Shown here piece after piece: positions 39,301 to 51,300 of a DNA stretch of 64,000 nt (position 1 is the first letter of the stretch; each line of letters begins with the position of its first letter). The notes beneath the pieces are model-generated. The model searched no databases and had not been told where the DNA came from. It was given only the letters and a program-made list of their open reading frames with translations. The stretch spans positions 7,219,690 to 7,283,689 of the forward strand of contig NC_134276.1 of NCBI RefSeq assembly GCF_949628215.1, written 5' to 3'. Source of the stretch: Phalacrocorax aristotelis (taxonomy: Eukaryota > Chordata > Aves > Suliformes > Phalacrocoracidae). The position numbers were made by a program, and so were the translations under genes.

Positions 39301-42300
39301 TATTTGGTTGAATGGCAGCTCTAGTCAATGTATAGTGTGTGACAGTCATCGAAGAGTTTAAGGTAGAGGAGATAATTTAATCTCTTTAATCTGCTGCTGA
39401 GAGACTGGGAATGTTTTCTTCACCTGGAGAATTTGAGAAATACATGAAGTTTCCAGAACCTGCCAACTTACTCTTGAGCCTGTTTTGAAAGTGAGATTTC
39501 AATGTAAGTCAGGGAAAACTCAAGACAAATGAGGGAAAGTGAAACATAATTTGTTTTTATCCATAATTACAGACGGCAACACTGTAAGGCCTGGTTGGTT
39601 GGCTGATGGGAGTAAAGTGAGGTAGGGGGGACAGAGGGTCTTAAAGGTTTTGGAAGGAGCTAGGTCTTGATTCTGCTCTTAGAGGCAACTGCACAATTCC
39701 AGGGATCCAAATATCTCCACAGCTTGGGTGTTTTTTGTTTTTCAGGGTTTTTTTTTGTGGTTGTTACTCAGGTATTGAAAAAAAATTACTTTCACTGAGC
39801 AGAAAATATAACGGACAAATTTACAGAGAGGGAAAAACTAAAGCTATAAACTTTGTGCTGGTTCATAGCAGGAAGGTTAAAAAATTGTCTAAGAACAATA
39901 TAGGATAAACAGACTTTAGCTATTAAGTGCTGTAATTGCCTGAAACCCCCTTATTAGTCAGTACAGAGACACCTACACAGGGCAAACCAACAAACCTGCC
40001 TGACGGCCAAGAGAATCTACAGAGAGCAAATGGATACTTAAAATTAGACAATTATTTTGTTTATTTTGGATTTATTTTGTATTTTCATTGAATGTTCGGT
40101 GCCTTTGTTAACAGTCAAAATAGATTCTCATGACACGTGTGTGGCTGCTTGTTTAGTGACTTGCTTAAAATAGCATGTCTGTGTGTGCAGTGTTCATGTC
40201 TTTTGTCTTGTAACAGGTTCAGAAGAGGAATTAAACCCTGTTTTGATGGCTTTGAAAAGGAGTGCAGATAGGAAAATGCCTTCCAAAAGTCTAGAGGACA
40301 TTCCATCAGCCACCTCAAGTGAGCACAAAGCTTGTGTGTCTCCCATGACCCCCAGTTTGGCTTAAACTTGTTCACGCTGGTCTTCCATACAGCTTTGCCA
40401 AGTAGTGTTTTTTTGTCTTTGTTTCTCAATAAGCCGTAAGCTTGTCCTGTGGAACTGAATTCTTTTCTCATGCAGTTTAGTTTTCAGTTCTTTGTGTTAA
40501 TTTTGAAACAACTGGTCTATGAAGCAGACATCTATCAAAAATGCACTGTGTCAATCAGTGATGAGCTGTTTCTTGGATAGTTTGTCAATGGTGAAAGTAT
40601 TGGCAACTACCCAAATTGGTAACGAGCAATAGCTGCCTTTGTCTCCTGGTTGCTTGCTTGGGTCAAATTAGTAGACAGCAGAAGTATGAAAAAGTCATCT
40701 TAGTTTAGCAGTGTTTCACCTGTGTATTCTAGCAGTTAATATACCAAACTCACTTTAAGAGAATACAGTGGGGCAAGATTGTACTTAAAATTAATTCCTG
40801 ACTTCCCCCTGCAGCCTCCTAGGATGCTTTGGGGCTCTTTTTAATTATTATTCCTGTCTCCCTTTACCCAGCCCCTGAACGTTTTCATGCTTATCCCATG
40901 TCTAATGGGGATGACATAAACTGAACTTATATTTGTAAGCTGAAGTGTGAAGGTGTAGATTTTGAAAGATGTTGGCTATTGTTGGCAAATTACTCTTCTA
41001 ATACTACTTATGCTATTGCTTCCTTCTAACTAGTTTCTAGGTTTTAGGTATGCACTAACATTGTTGCAACAGCACGCTGGTAGAACCTGAGTCAACGTGA
41101 GACTGCTGCTTGGATGTAGGCTTGAAGTAGCGTGTGAACTAGAAAGCATGTCTTGCATTTAACCATTCCCGTGGCTCCGCTGGTTTGTTTGGGTTTTTGT
41201 CCTCATTGCTCTTAATTCTGTGATTACCACTGCCATCCATTTTATCCTACCGAACAGCAATATTTCTAACTATGTGTTACTTCTTTCCTGCACAGATAAA
41301 GGAAAAATAAATAATCCAAAGGAAGAATTAGCTCTTAGTGCTGAAGATGGTAAATATCTTTTGTGGAGTTTGTTGTTACTTCAATGGCCTTTGTTTGCTA
41401 GTGAAGGAGTTTTGAAACCAAGAACTATATCACGCTTTTAGATTTGATGAACTTCAGCATGACTTAAATGCTTTTACAGAATTTTGTTGCGTTGCTATGT
41501 TCTTAAGGACTATACTTACCTTACATCCTGCTATATCTGTATATATGTTGAATTTGTTTGTTCATCTGTTGCATTATAAGGTGCAAGATGACTTTTGCTC
41601 AAAACACCCTTCAGAATACATCAGTTGAACAGAGGCCTCTCTTACAATGCCTGTCTCAATCCAGCAAAGTAGAATTGCTCTAAGCAACAGATGATCTGCT
41701 GGGTCAGCTTCTGTTGATATCCTGAGTCCATGAGTGCATTATGGATGCCTTACTGTTAAATTTTTCTGTATGCCATTAGAAATTCCAAATCTAAGCAAAA
41801 CAAAAGCAAATCTGCTCCAAGAGCATGTGAAGATGAACATAATAGAAAACCACCAAATAACACCGAATATGGTGGAACTTAACACACAATTCTTTATTTA
41901 CTGCATTATGGCACTATAGTTCTAAAAAACAGTGCACAGTTGCAATAATTGTCATATTTTAGATGCTTTAAAGCATTTTGCATGTGGGTGGCCTGTAGTA
42001 TAACAGGATGATTGTAGTGTAATAGGGTGCACGCAACGTCCAGTAAATTAACAAGACTTAAGTACCGTACTACACTTTTTGCTTTCAGATGAAGACCCCC
42101 TGCTGAAGGACGCTATGTATTCAATATGAAGTGTGTAGACACTTATCTGAAAAGGGTGGGGGTTTTCTGAGTTAAATTTGTTAAAAGTGAAATTTTGAAA
42201 AAATGACAAACAGCTAAGTTGATAGCTCTACAGACAGAATAAGGCAACTTCATTTGAAGAAACTATTCACATTTTTGCTTTGCTTAACTTGCACCCTCAT

Positions 42301-45300
42301 GTTACCTTTGTTATGATCCAGGTCCTCAAAGGAGGACAGCAGTGCAAAACATAAAAACCTGTGGGGTCTGGGGAAGTCAAAGACTCCCCACATATAACAT
42401 ATAGTGACGCTATTTATAACACTGCAAAGCTGTTTGTGCTACTGAATGACTGTTGTCAATATTGCACTGAGCAGGTCCAAAACCTGATCAGCATCAAGAG
42501 AGGAATGAAAATGCAGCAGGAAGTGAGTAATAGGATTCTTCCAGCAGACAATGGAGAGACTTCTCCACCTATATTTAAACTAATACATTAAAAATCCCTT
42601 TTTTGTTTAACAACTAACAAGTTATACATCTGGACTAGCTACTCGCTCAATGGGAAAACTGCATCTAACTGCGTACTGACAATAACTGATATCCTGAGCA
42701 CTATTTAAACTTCAACAGCAAAAGCTTTGGAAAAGCTGAGCTCATGCCTTGCAAACAATCCCATCATGTGTGCAGTGTTTCATTTTATGCAATAGATACG
42801 TGACCCTGTATCTGGCTGTTTGTTGCCAAATAATTCTTGGTTGTACGATATTCAGTATCAGTGCGTTTCACAACGTGTATCCAGTCCAAGGATACACAGC
42901 TTTGGTGCATTATTAAATATAAGTGGGATTAGAGCACAGAAAATTCTGAGAACTGTGGGCTTACCGCAAACAGGGTTCTTGCAAGGCTAGTTTGTGCAAC
43001 TAAGCTTTGTACAGTGAAAGGACATGGATGTGAAATTCGGCAGAGGTATACCAAAAGCTGGAGGTGGGCTGCAAAAACCCTGCATCATTAATGAGATATG
43101 CATCTTATAATTAACTAGGAATACTTGAAACTTCTGAGTTCACGTCTAAAAATTGCTTGATTTACACACATGTTCCTCTTGCCATAAATTTGAGTAAAGA
43201 AAAGAACAGGGCTTGGCCTGTACACTAACTTCTTACCAAGAACCTTATGATGACTCTAATGGCAATGATGGCACGGTTGGTGCGTGAGCACACTTATCCT
43301 TGTTCTAGGAGGAAAATCTAGCAGGTAAACTGAAAATGTTTATCACATTTGAGGAGAATTTGCTTGCGGCACTTAAGCTTGTACATAGCGTCAAGCGATG
43401 TGAACATTTCTCCTCCTGCCAAAGTTCTTTGGTCAGTGTCGTAGGAGATATCGAAGGATGACAGCTAATGATAGCTTCTCTGAGGATGGGGCAAATCTTA
43501 CATCCACGTTGTAAACTGTTTGTGCATGTGCATGTATTTCATCTGAAGTTGTTTGTTTCTAACCCTGTCCTGTTATGGGATCGCACTGTTTTGATGTACA
43601 AACTTATTTTTGAAACCTTTTGAATTGCTACTCTCCAGTTTCCACAGTGCCTTCGCAGCCTGAGAAGCTGTCTTCCAATCCTGAAAAACTCAAAGGATTG
43701 AGCAAATCAGTACCATCATTCCTACAGGAAGAGGTAGGTTCCATCTCTGAAATATTGTAACTAAAACTTCTGATTGCTGTGGTATTATGTGTTTGTCAAA
43801 TAGTGTGTTCTGGAGCCGGCCAAGCCAGTTTACTGTTGGAGCATGGCATGGGGGTTGAGCTTGCGGTGTAGCAGTCAGGAGATGATCCCAAACAGCCTGT
43901 GGTTGATTAACCTCTGGAAAGCTTTAGTCCAGTAAATACAGGTTTATTGTCACTGTACAGCTAAACACACAGAGTGTGTTTTCTCTAGGAGATTGAAGCA
44001 TAGTGAACACTTGCTGTTATTCCCAAAGGCAATCTCTAGCTTTAAGCCAACAGGTTTGGGTTTTTTTCCTTCAGAACATACATATGTGCATACATTGATT
44101 TTTCCTCAGAGCCTAAAATCTAAAATGAATGTGTAAGTCCATAAGCTGGAGGCCTTTGTCAGAGGAATATTAGCTTGGTGTTCTGCTTTGGCATGTAGGT
44201 TCAGGTACCAGACTGTTACCTCTGTGTCAGTGAAATTTCAGAATTTAAAACGTACTGTGCCTTTATGTCTTTTATTGTTATCATCATCATGGTGTGGGCC
44301 TTCAAATAAGCTTTGAGCCCATATTCAAATCTCCTAAAACAATACCAAAGTCTGAAAGTGGCTTGAACTGGCTGGTCTCTGGTTTCCCAAACAGTCAGTG
44401 AAGAGAGGAGTAGAGACCAAGTGCAAATGTCCCACCATAAATGCCTAAAAGAGGTAGTTCCATTGGCCACAGGGAACAGGGAACTCTGGAGAATAGGAAA
44501 TACATCATCATTGTTGAACTTGGATAACAACATAGATTCTTCCTTTTTTTTTTCCTTTTTCTTTCTTTTTTTTTTCTTGAGTGCCATAGTATGAATGTGA
44601 ATTTATACAGTAAATGTGCCTGCAAACTTCTCCCTCCCCCAGGCTGTTAGCAAATCAAAGTTACTGATGCTGTCCTCCAGGTCTCCCAAATGGGGGTACA
44701 AACACCTGGGTCCTGTCAATGAGGGATGTGCATTAGTGGACACAGGTTTAAATGGGACACAGGAATTTGGGGCATAGAGGTCACAAAAATACCTGTGTTT
44801 GTGCTATAAAATCAGGAATCGCTGCTTACCCCAGCCCTTATCACTGTAACTGTAGCATAAATATCAATATTTTGAAATATTTTTCTAAAAACATGCGTCT
44901 AAAAGGACTGAAGGGTCAGAATCAGTAATATGCTGTGCCCTGTTTTACCCCACTCCCTCCTACAGTCTGAAATAATGAAAATGTGGTGATACAGGTTTGA
45001 TTAATCTTACCTTAGAGTGCAGAACTTAAAACCATTCAGTGTCTATGAATTATATCTCTTTAGTTAAAGATTCTCTAAAATAGGGCATCCTAATGCCCCT
45101 TCTGCTGAAAAGAATGCACAGGAAACTTTTCTAAGGCTGTTAACATTGCAACTTGGATGGATCAAGATTAGCGTTTCAAGGACATTAGTCAGTCCTTACC
45201 TTTTGGCCTCTGAACTGGGGAAGAATCCTGGCGGGCTTTTACTTAGGAGTTATAGATACAGCCAGAGAAGCTACAATCAATGGATCTTTATAAAGACCTG

Positions 45301-48300
45301 TTCAAAATGCTTATATGCTAGATATTTATTTCTATAAATATTAATTGTTTTAACGTGTGTAAAAATTGTTATTCACTAATCTTGCATCTGTTCGTAGATC
45401 TATGACAGCAGTTCAAAACTGTACAAAGGAGGGGGGAAGCCTTGTGCATTGTTCGAGGGTGGAATGCAACAGGGAGATGACGGTTTCTGTAACACCTTGC
45501 GTAGGAAGATGCCAAAGCACACATGAGAAGTAAAGCATCGATTCTTTAGTACAGTGATAGGATAAAGACAGAATGGGGTTGTGAGCACACAACCTGACAA
45601 TGACCAAGTAAACCAAAACTGCAGTTCCCTGAAGCAAAAGCAGGGCCCTGCTTGCCCTATTGCAAGTGGGCTTTTTGCAAAAGCCAGTTGTATCCAGTGC
45701 TGTTCTACTGTGCGTGTTACCCTCCAGCTGACTGCCTTAAATGCAGAGGCTACAGAATTGATGGTATTCGCTAGATAACGCTATAAAACTGGTAAAAGAC
45801 CTGAGCATGATCACCTGCGTAAGTTTATTCATGAGATAGTGAAGTAGAGAAGTTGAGTTTAATTGTTCCAGTAAATTAACTTTGCACTTTGTCATCGCTA
45901 TTTGAGATTTAAAACCAAACAAAAATCAGTAATACAACCAGGTTTTAAAAAAATACAATTCTTTCCATCAGAAAAATTCCCTTTCAACTTTGTTTTAAAT
46001 GCGTGATCTAATTTAAGAAATATTAATTACTGGTGTTGGTACTACGAGGGCATTTAAATTCAGGTTTTCACTAAGACCCAATCTGCATTAGAATTCTGGG
46101 TTGATTTTATTTTTTGTTCGTTTGGGGTTTTTTTTGTAATGTTCCTTGTGGCTATAGAGAACCTACCCAGACTTTCTTTCTGTGATGTTTTTATAGAGTG
46201 ATGACAGAGAGACAGATACAGCATCAGAAAGCAGTTGTTCCCTTGGCAGAATCAAGAAGAGTCCCAGCTCTCTAACCAATCTTAGCGGCTCTTCTGGCAT
46301 GGCCTCCTTATCCTCTGTATGTAAACCAAAGCCTTGTTGCAGTGGCACTTTGCTTTGCTAATCTCTTCGGTATTGTTTTGGCTTCCTTCTTATTCCTCTG
46401 ATCTTTCTTCCCTTGGCATCTCTGTCTCCTTCCTTTCCTCTCTATTAAATGAACCCTTGCATGGAATCGCCTAAACAAAATAAAACTGGTTTTACTTTTC
46501 TTGCTTGCTAGTAATATATTGGAGCCGGTTCAGGACTGCATTGTGCAGCATGCTCTGTAACACCGAGCAAAGGATGGCTTTTACCCTAAGAGCTTACATT
46601 CATAGCTGGAAGTAGGGATCAATTTATATAGAACAAGCATTTAGAAAAGGAGAAGTGGGGATGGGGGAGAAATAGATGAAAGTCTTGGAATTGGAACATG
46701 GGGTGCGTAATTATGTCAGTGAACTAGTTAACCAAAAGTTTAATGCGGACTTTATTGGGAAAAGGAGAATTTTGGGGAAGGATATTGAGATGCAAAAAAA
46801 GTGTACATCCTTCTCTTTCTATCTGTATAGGATTTAATTCTCAGGTATGTTTTGTTTAGGCATCTAATTCAGCCACAGACTTCATCTCTAATCCTTTTGT
46901 CAGTATTTTCAGAAGGCCTGTTGTCCTAAACTCTTAAGCTCTGCTTTCGGCAGATCAGCTGAACTGAATATATAAGTAACGTTTCAAGGATCCGATCACA
47001 GGCAATCTCCAGACCTACAGCATCCTATCGCTTTAGTTCTTCTATCTGATCTATTGCATCCAGAATTTTTCTAGAAAACTTGGCCTAACACCTTTGATTT
47101 ACAAATAACTTTCTTTTATTAATCTGCTTGCTGAGGAGCTTGTATAACAGTGCCCATTACATTTCATTATTATATCTGAAGGGACACAGTTGATTTCTTT
47201 ACTGTCTGAATTCTGAGCGTAACTTCTACCCTAACCTTGAAGTATCTGGCGAAATGCAACGCCTGGAAAATTTTTCTCTTCTTGTATGATACAGGTGAGC
47301 GGAAGCCTAATGAGCATCTGTAGCGCAGACTTTGGCAACGTTGATGTGAAGGGGAACATTCAGTTCGGTATTGATTATGTAGAACAGCTAAATGAGCTCC
47401 ACATTTTTATTTGCCAGTGTAAAGACTTGGCAGTGGCAGATGTTAAGCGACAGCGTTCAGACCCGTGAGTATAAGCAGAGTAATTTTTTTCCTAATGGAT
47501 GTTGTTCTTTAATGTGTAAAAGAAAAATGATTTGGTTTTTTCCAATCACTGTAGCCTGTTGGAATAAACAACCAAATAAATAAATGAAGAAGCTATAACG
47601 TGCTTTACATGGTTTTCTCCCCTGAACTGAATATAGAATCGCCACCATAAAATGATAAATATATTAACATGGGAAGATCGAGCTTTTTAGAATATGAAAC
47701 TCTTTCAAAATTCAACTTTCCAAATGGTAAATCGTCCTTTGGTAGCTTTTCAGTAGGATTAGAGCCTATAAATATGATATCTAGGCATACTGTAGTTACA
47801 TATTAGGTGTAAGTATGTTTTGAGGAGACGTTTCAACAGATTCCCCTTGGCAGAAGGAGGTTGATGCCTTACCTTGGAAACTATTGTTATAATCCACCAC
47901 TGCTCTTCTGTTTCTTAAATGTAACAAGCTTAACAGCATAATGGCTAGTTAAGTGGATTTCTTTTACTTTATAAGCAAATACTTGTGTGTTTGGAAGGGG
48001 AAGTTGGAAAGGGTGGGGTTTTTCTTGCTCTTCTAACCAGCCTGTCCACATTTCAGGTATGTAAAGACCTACCTGCTTCCAGAGAAATACAAGCTGGGCA
48101 AACGGAAGACCTCTGTCAAAAAGAAAACTTTTAATCCAGTCTATAATGAAATACTGCGGGTATTTATCAAACTATTAGTAGACATGAAATACTGCGTGCG
48201 TGAAGTATGAGGAACCTTAACTTCCAGGCACAGGCTCTCAAAAGAGACGTCTGTGTGAGGATGAGGTGGATCGCTCTGTACAAGTACCTGTGTCCTTCCA

Positions 48301-51300
48301 TTGCTAGGCTACCTCTGCAGTGTACTCTGGGCACAGCATTGAGAACGCCGGTGGTTGTCTGCTTCTTGCAAACAAACACAGGCTAAGTGTGAGCTTAAGA
48401 TGCTCGAAATACAAAGTAAAACATGAATAGAGTTCGTTCTGAAATGAAGAAGTGAGCAGTTACAAATGTATAAACCCAGACACGTTTTTTTCTATCCTTG
48501 TCCTTTCAGACACAGCACTGATAAAAACCCAGCTTGGTTTAATTTTCTTCTCATTTCTTCCTCCTGGCAGTATAAAATTGAGAAGGGTCTTCTAAAGAAC
48601 CAAAGCCTTAATATCTCTGTGTGGCACAACGATACCTTTGGGAGGAATAGCTTCCTTGGTGAAGTGGAGCTGGATTTAGGAACTTGGGACTGGAACGATA
48701 AAGCCAACAAGCAGAACAACTGGTTTCCACTCAAGCCAAGGGTAGGTTACTAAGGGTGGGTTAGCTCTTTTGTATTTTCTGCTGTGTAAGTGCAAAACTA
48801 AGTCATTTATTTAGGTCTGGTCTGGCATGTTCTGTGGTTTTTGTGTTGGTTATAATCATAAATACCTCTTCAGTAGTAAATGGAACATACAGTTCTGAGG
48901 TTTCTACTAGTCTAGCAAGTAGCTAGCTATGATAGCAGGAAAAACTTTCTCATAGTCTGAGGAGTAGGAATTTTGAGGTGTTTTTTACTTATGTCATGTT
49001 GCTGCAACAGACACCTGCAGGCGCTTGTTCCCTGAATAGGAATTAAACCTCCTGAGACTATAGAGCAAGTGCAGCAGCATTTTAATATCAGATGTAAGGA
49101 TGGCATCCATGTCTCTACGCCTCTTCTTTGTTAACGGGCTTCAGCCAAAATCTAAACGTTTAGCTAAGCCACTGCCAGAGTGTATTAAATAAGACACAGC
49201 TTTCCTATCGAAAAGAGTTTATAAAATTGCACTTTCTGTTGCACAGAGAATAAGTTTCCTCATTGAAAGAGCATATGTTCTAATTTTAAATAAATGCACA
49301 ACAGTGGAAAAGATGCCCCCCCAAAGCCTTTTGGCCTCTCCCGGGTCTTGTTTTCTGCTTTAGTGGAAGAGCTGTATATCTGTGGCACTGTCAAGTGGTT
49401 AAACATGCCCTAAAATCTTTTCATATCCTGTAAACTGAGGGAAGACTAACGGATAAGGAAACAAGGGAAAAAACTTGCCTCATGTAGAAGCCAGGCTTGT
49501 TCCAGTGGAAAACTTTTCAGGGTAAACTCTGTGCATGAACTGCACGGTTTGAAACTTGTGGGTTGGTTTTTGGTTTTTTTTTTTTGTTAGGTTTTTTTCC
49601 TCTTAAATTTCAGACTTCAACAATGGCTTTTAAACTGGAAAACCGAGGGGAGATGAAACTAGCCCTCCAGTATGTCCCACACCCTGTTGGAGGTAGGCAC
49701 TGCTTCTTCGTTTGGGTTTGTCAGGCCTTTGGGGTTTTGTTCCCTGTTTTTTTTGATTGCTTGTTTTTTTAAAAAAAACCTGTTTAATGTTTTTCAGCCA
49801 ATTCAGACATCTTGTTTTAACATAAAAGTAGATATCCTTTTTTAAATATTATTTTCTGGAGGATCGAGTCACCCTGGTCCTGAATTCAATTTCAGATCCA
49901 AAGATCACTTTAGGGTTTCTGTAATTTTTAATGTTACTACAGAAGAAATTACCTCACTGTTATAACCTTAAATTTGCAATGCAGTCTGTATGTGTAACAA
50001 AATTCTGTTTTCTCACTAATAATTTTAGAGATTATAAACCATCAGGCAGGTGCTGTGGGGCATGCTAAATAAACAATGACAACACACTAAATTCAAGCAA
50101 TATTAGAAGTAGAAAATAGCAATAAGTATTTAGAATGCAGCAATTTATAGCAGTATGATCTGTTTGGTTTAATCTTCTCTGGCAACTGATAACTGGCTGC
50201 TCTGACAGTGAAGCCAGGTCAGGTCTTTGATCCAGCCAGTAAGCCAGTAAGAATCAAATATCTTAGGAGCACAGAGGAAGTTATTTGAAAGTACAAGTGG
50301 CAATAAATGCTAACATCGCATCGACTGAAGACACAAGCTGATCTCTTTATGTGGGAGGCTTGGAGAGAAAAGATCAGTAGCATGTATTTGTTTAGTTGTA
50401 ACAGAAGAAAAGTTGTCATAGGAATACAGGCATGATGCGATCTTGCAGTTCTCTGCCGGGGTGAAGACTGCAGCTTCAAGAGTACAGAGAGGGATGCTGA
50501 ATTAAGATGTGAGATAATGAGAGTCTAGGCTGAATATCACCTCTAGAAATGGGCAGGAAATGCTGCATCATAGAAATTACCTTTAAAATGGATCGGCAAG
50601 GCTTAACCAGATGTTTTTTTGTGTTTTTTACAAGGAAAGAAGACTCTGTCTACTGGTGAGGTCCACATCTGGGTGAAGGAATGCCATGACCTTCCTCTTC
50701 TGAGAGGCAACAGGCTCAACTCTTTTATTAAGTGGTAAGAACTGTGGTTGAAGTCATCAAACATGGCGACCTAATAATGCTACTGCTGTTGCTTTCCAAT
50801 CTTATTTTTGTTTCTCTACATTCAAATTTTAAAAGAACCCACCTAATTACTTTCTGATTCTCCTTTAATGTAATGCAAATTGTCCTGCAGGGCTTACAAC
50901 TTCCAGATGCTAAGTATATACCACCGTGCAGCTTACTGGGAGAACTGCCTGCGCAAGCGCCACTCTTTCATTTGTCCGCTCAGTTACTTGGTGGGAGGGC
51001 TAGTCAATATTGTCCCCGCTTTTATTTGCATTTAAACAAAGCATGTTTGTGCAAGAGCATGGTTTAGCTTAGCAAAACATGGGAGGAGACAGAAGTGAGA
51101 AGCATAGTTGCATTTCTTCCTCCTTCCTTTGCACATACAGACTGAAAATGTAGAGACGAGAATAACAAGAAGGCTGGGGAGTGTCTGGCAGCAACAAAGA
51201 GGTTTCAGCATCATTAGTGATAATACAGCAAATAAACTCACTCGTGCCTTTTCCCCGCGTGAATTCCCCTTCCCTTCCATCCCCTGAAGCACAGGGGCGG

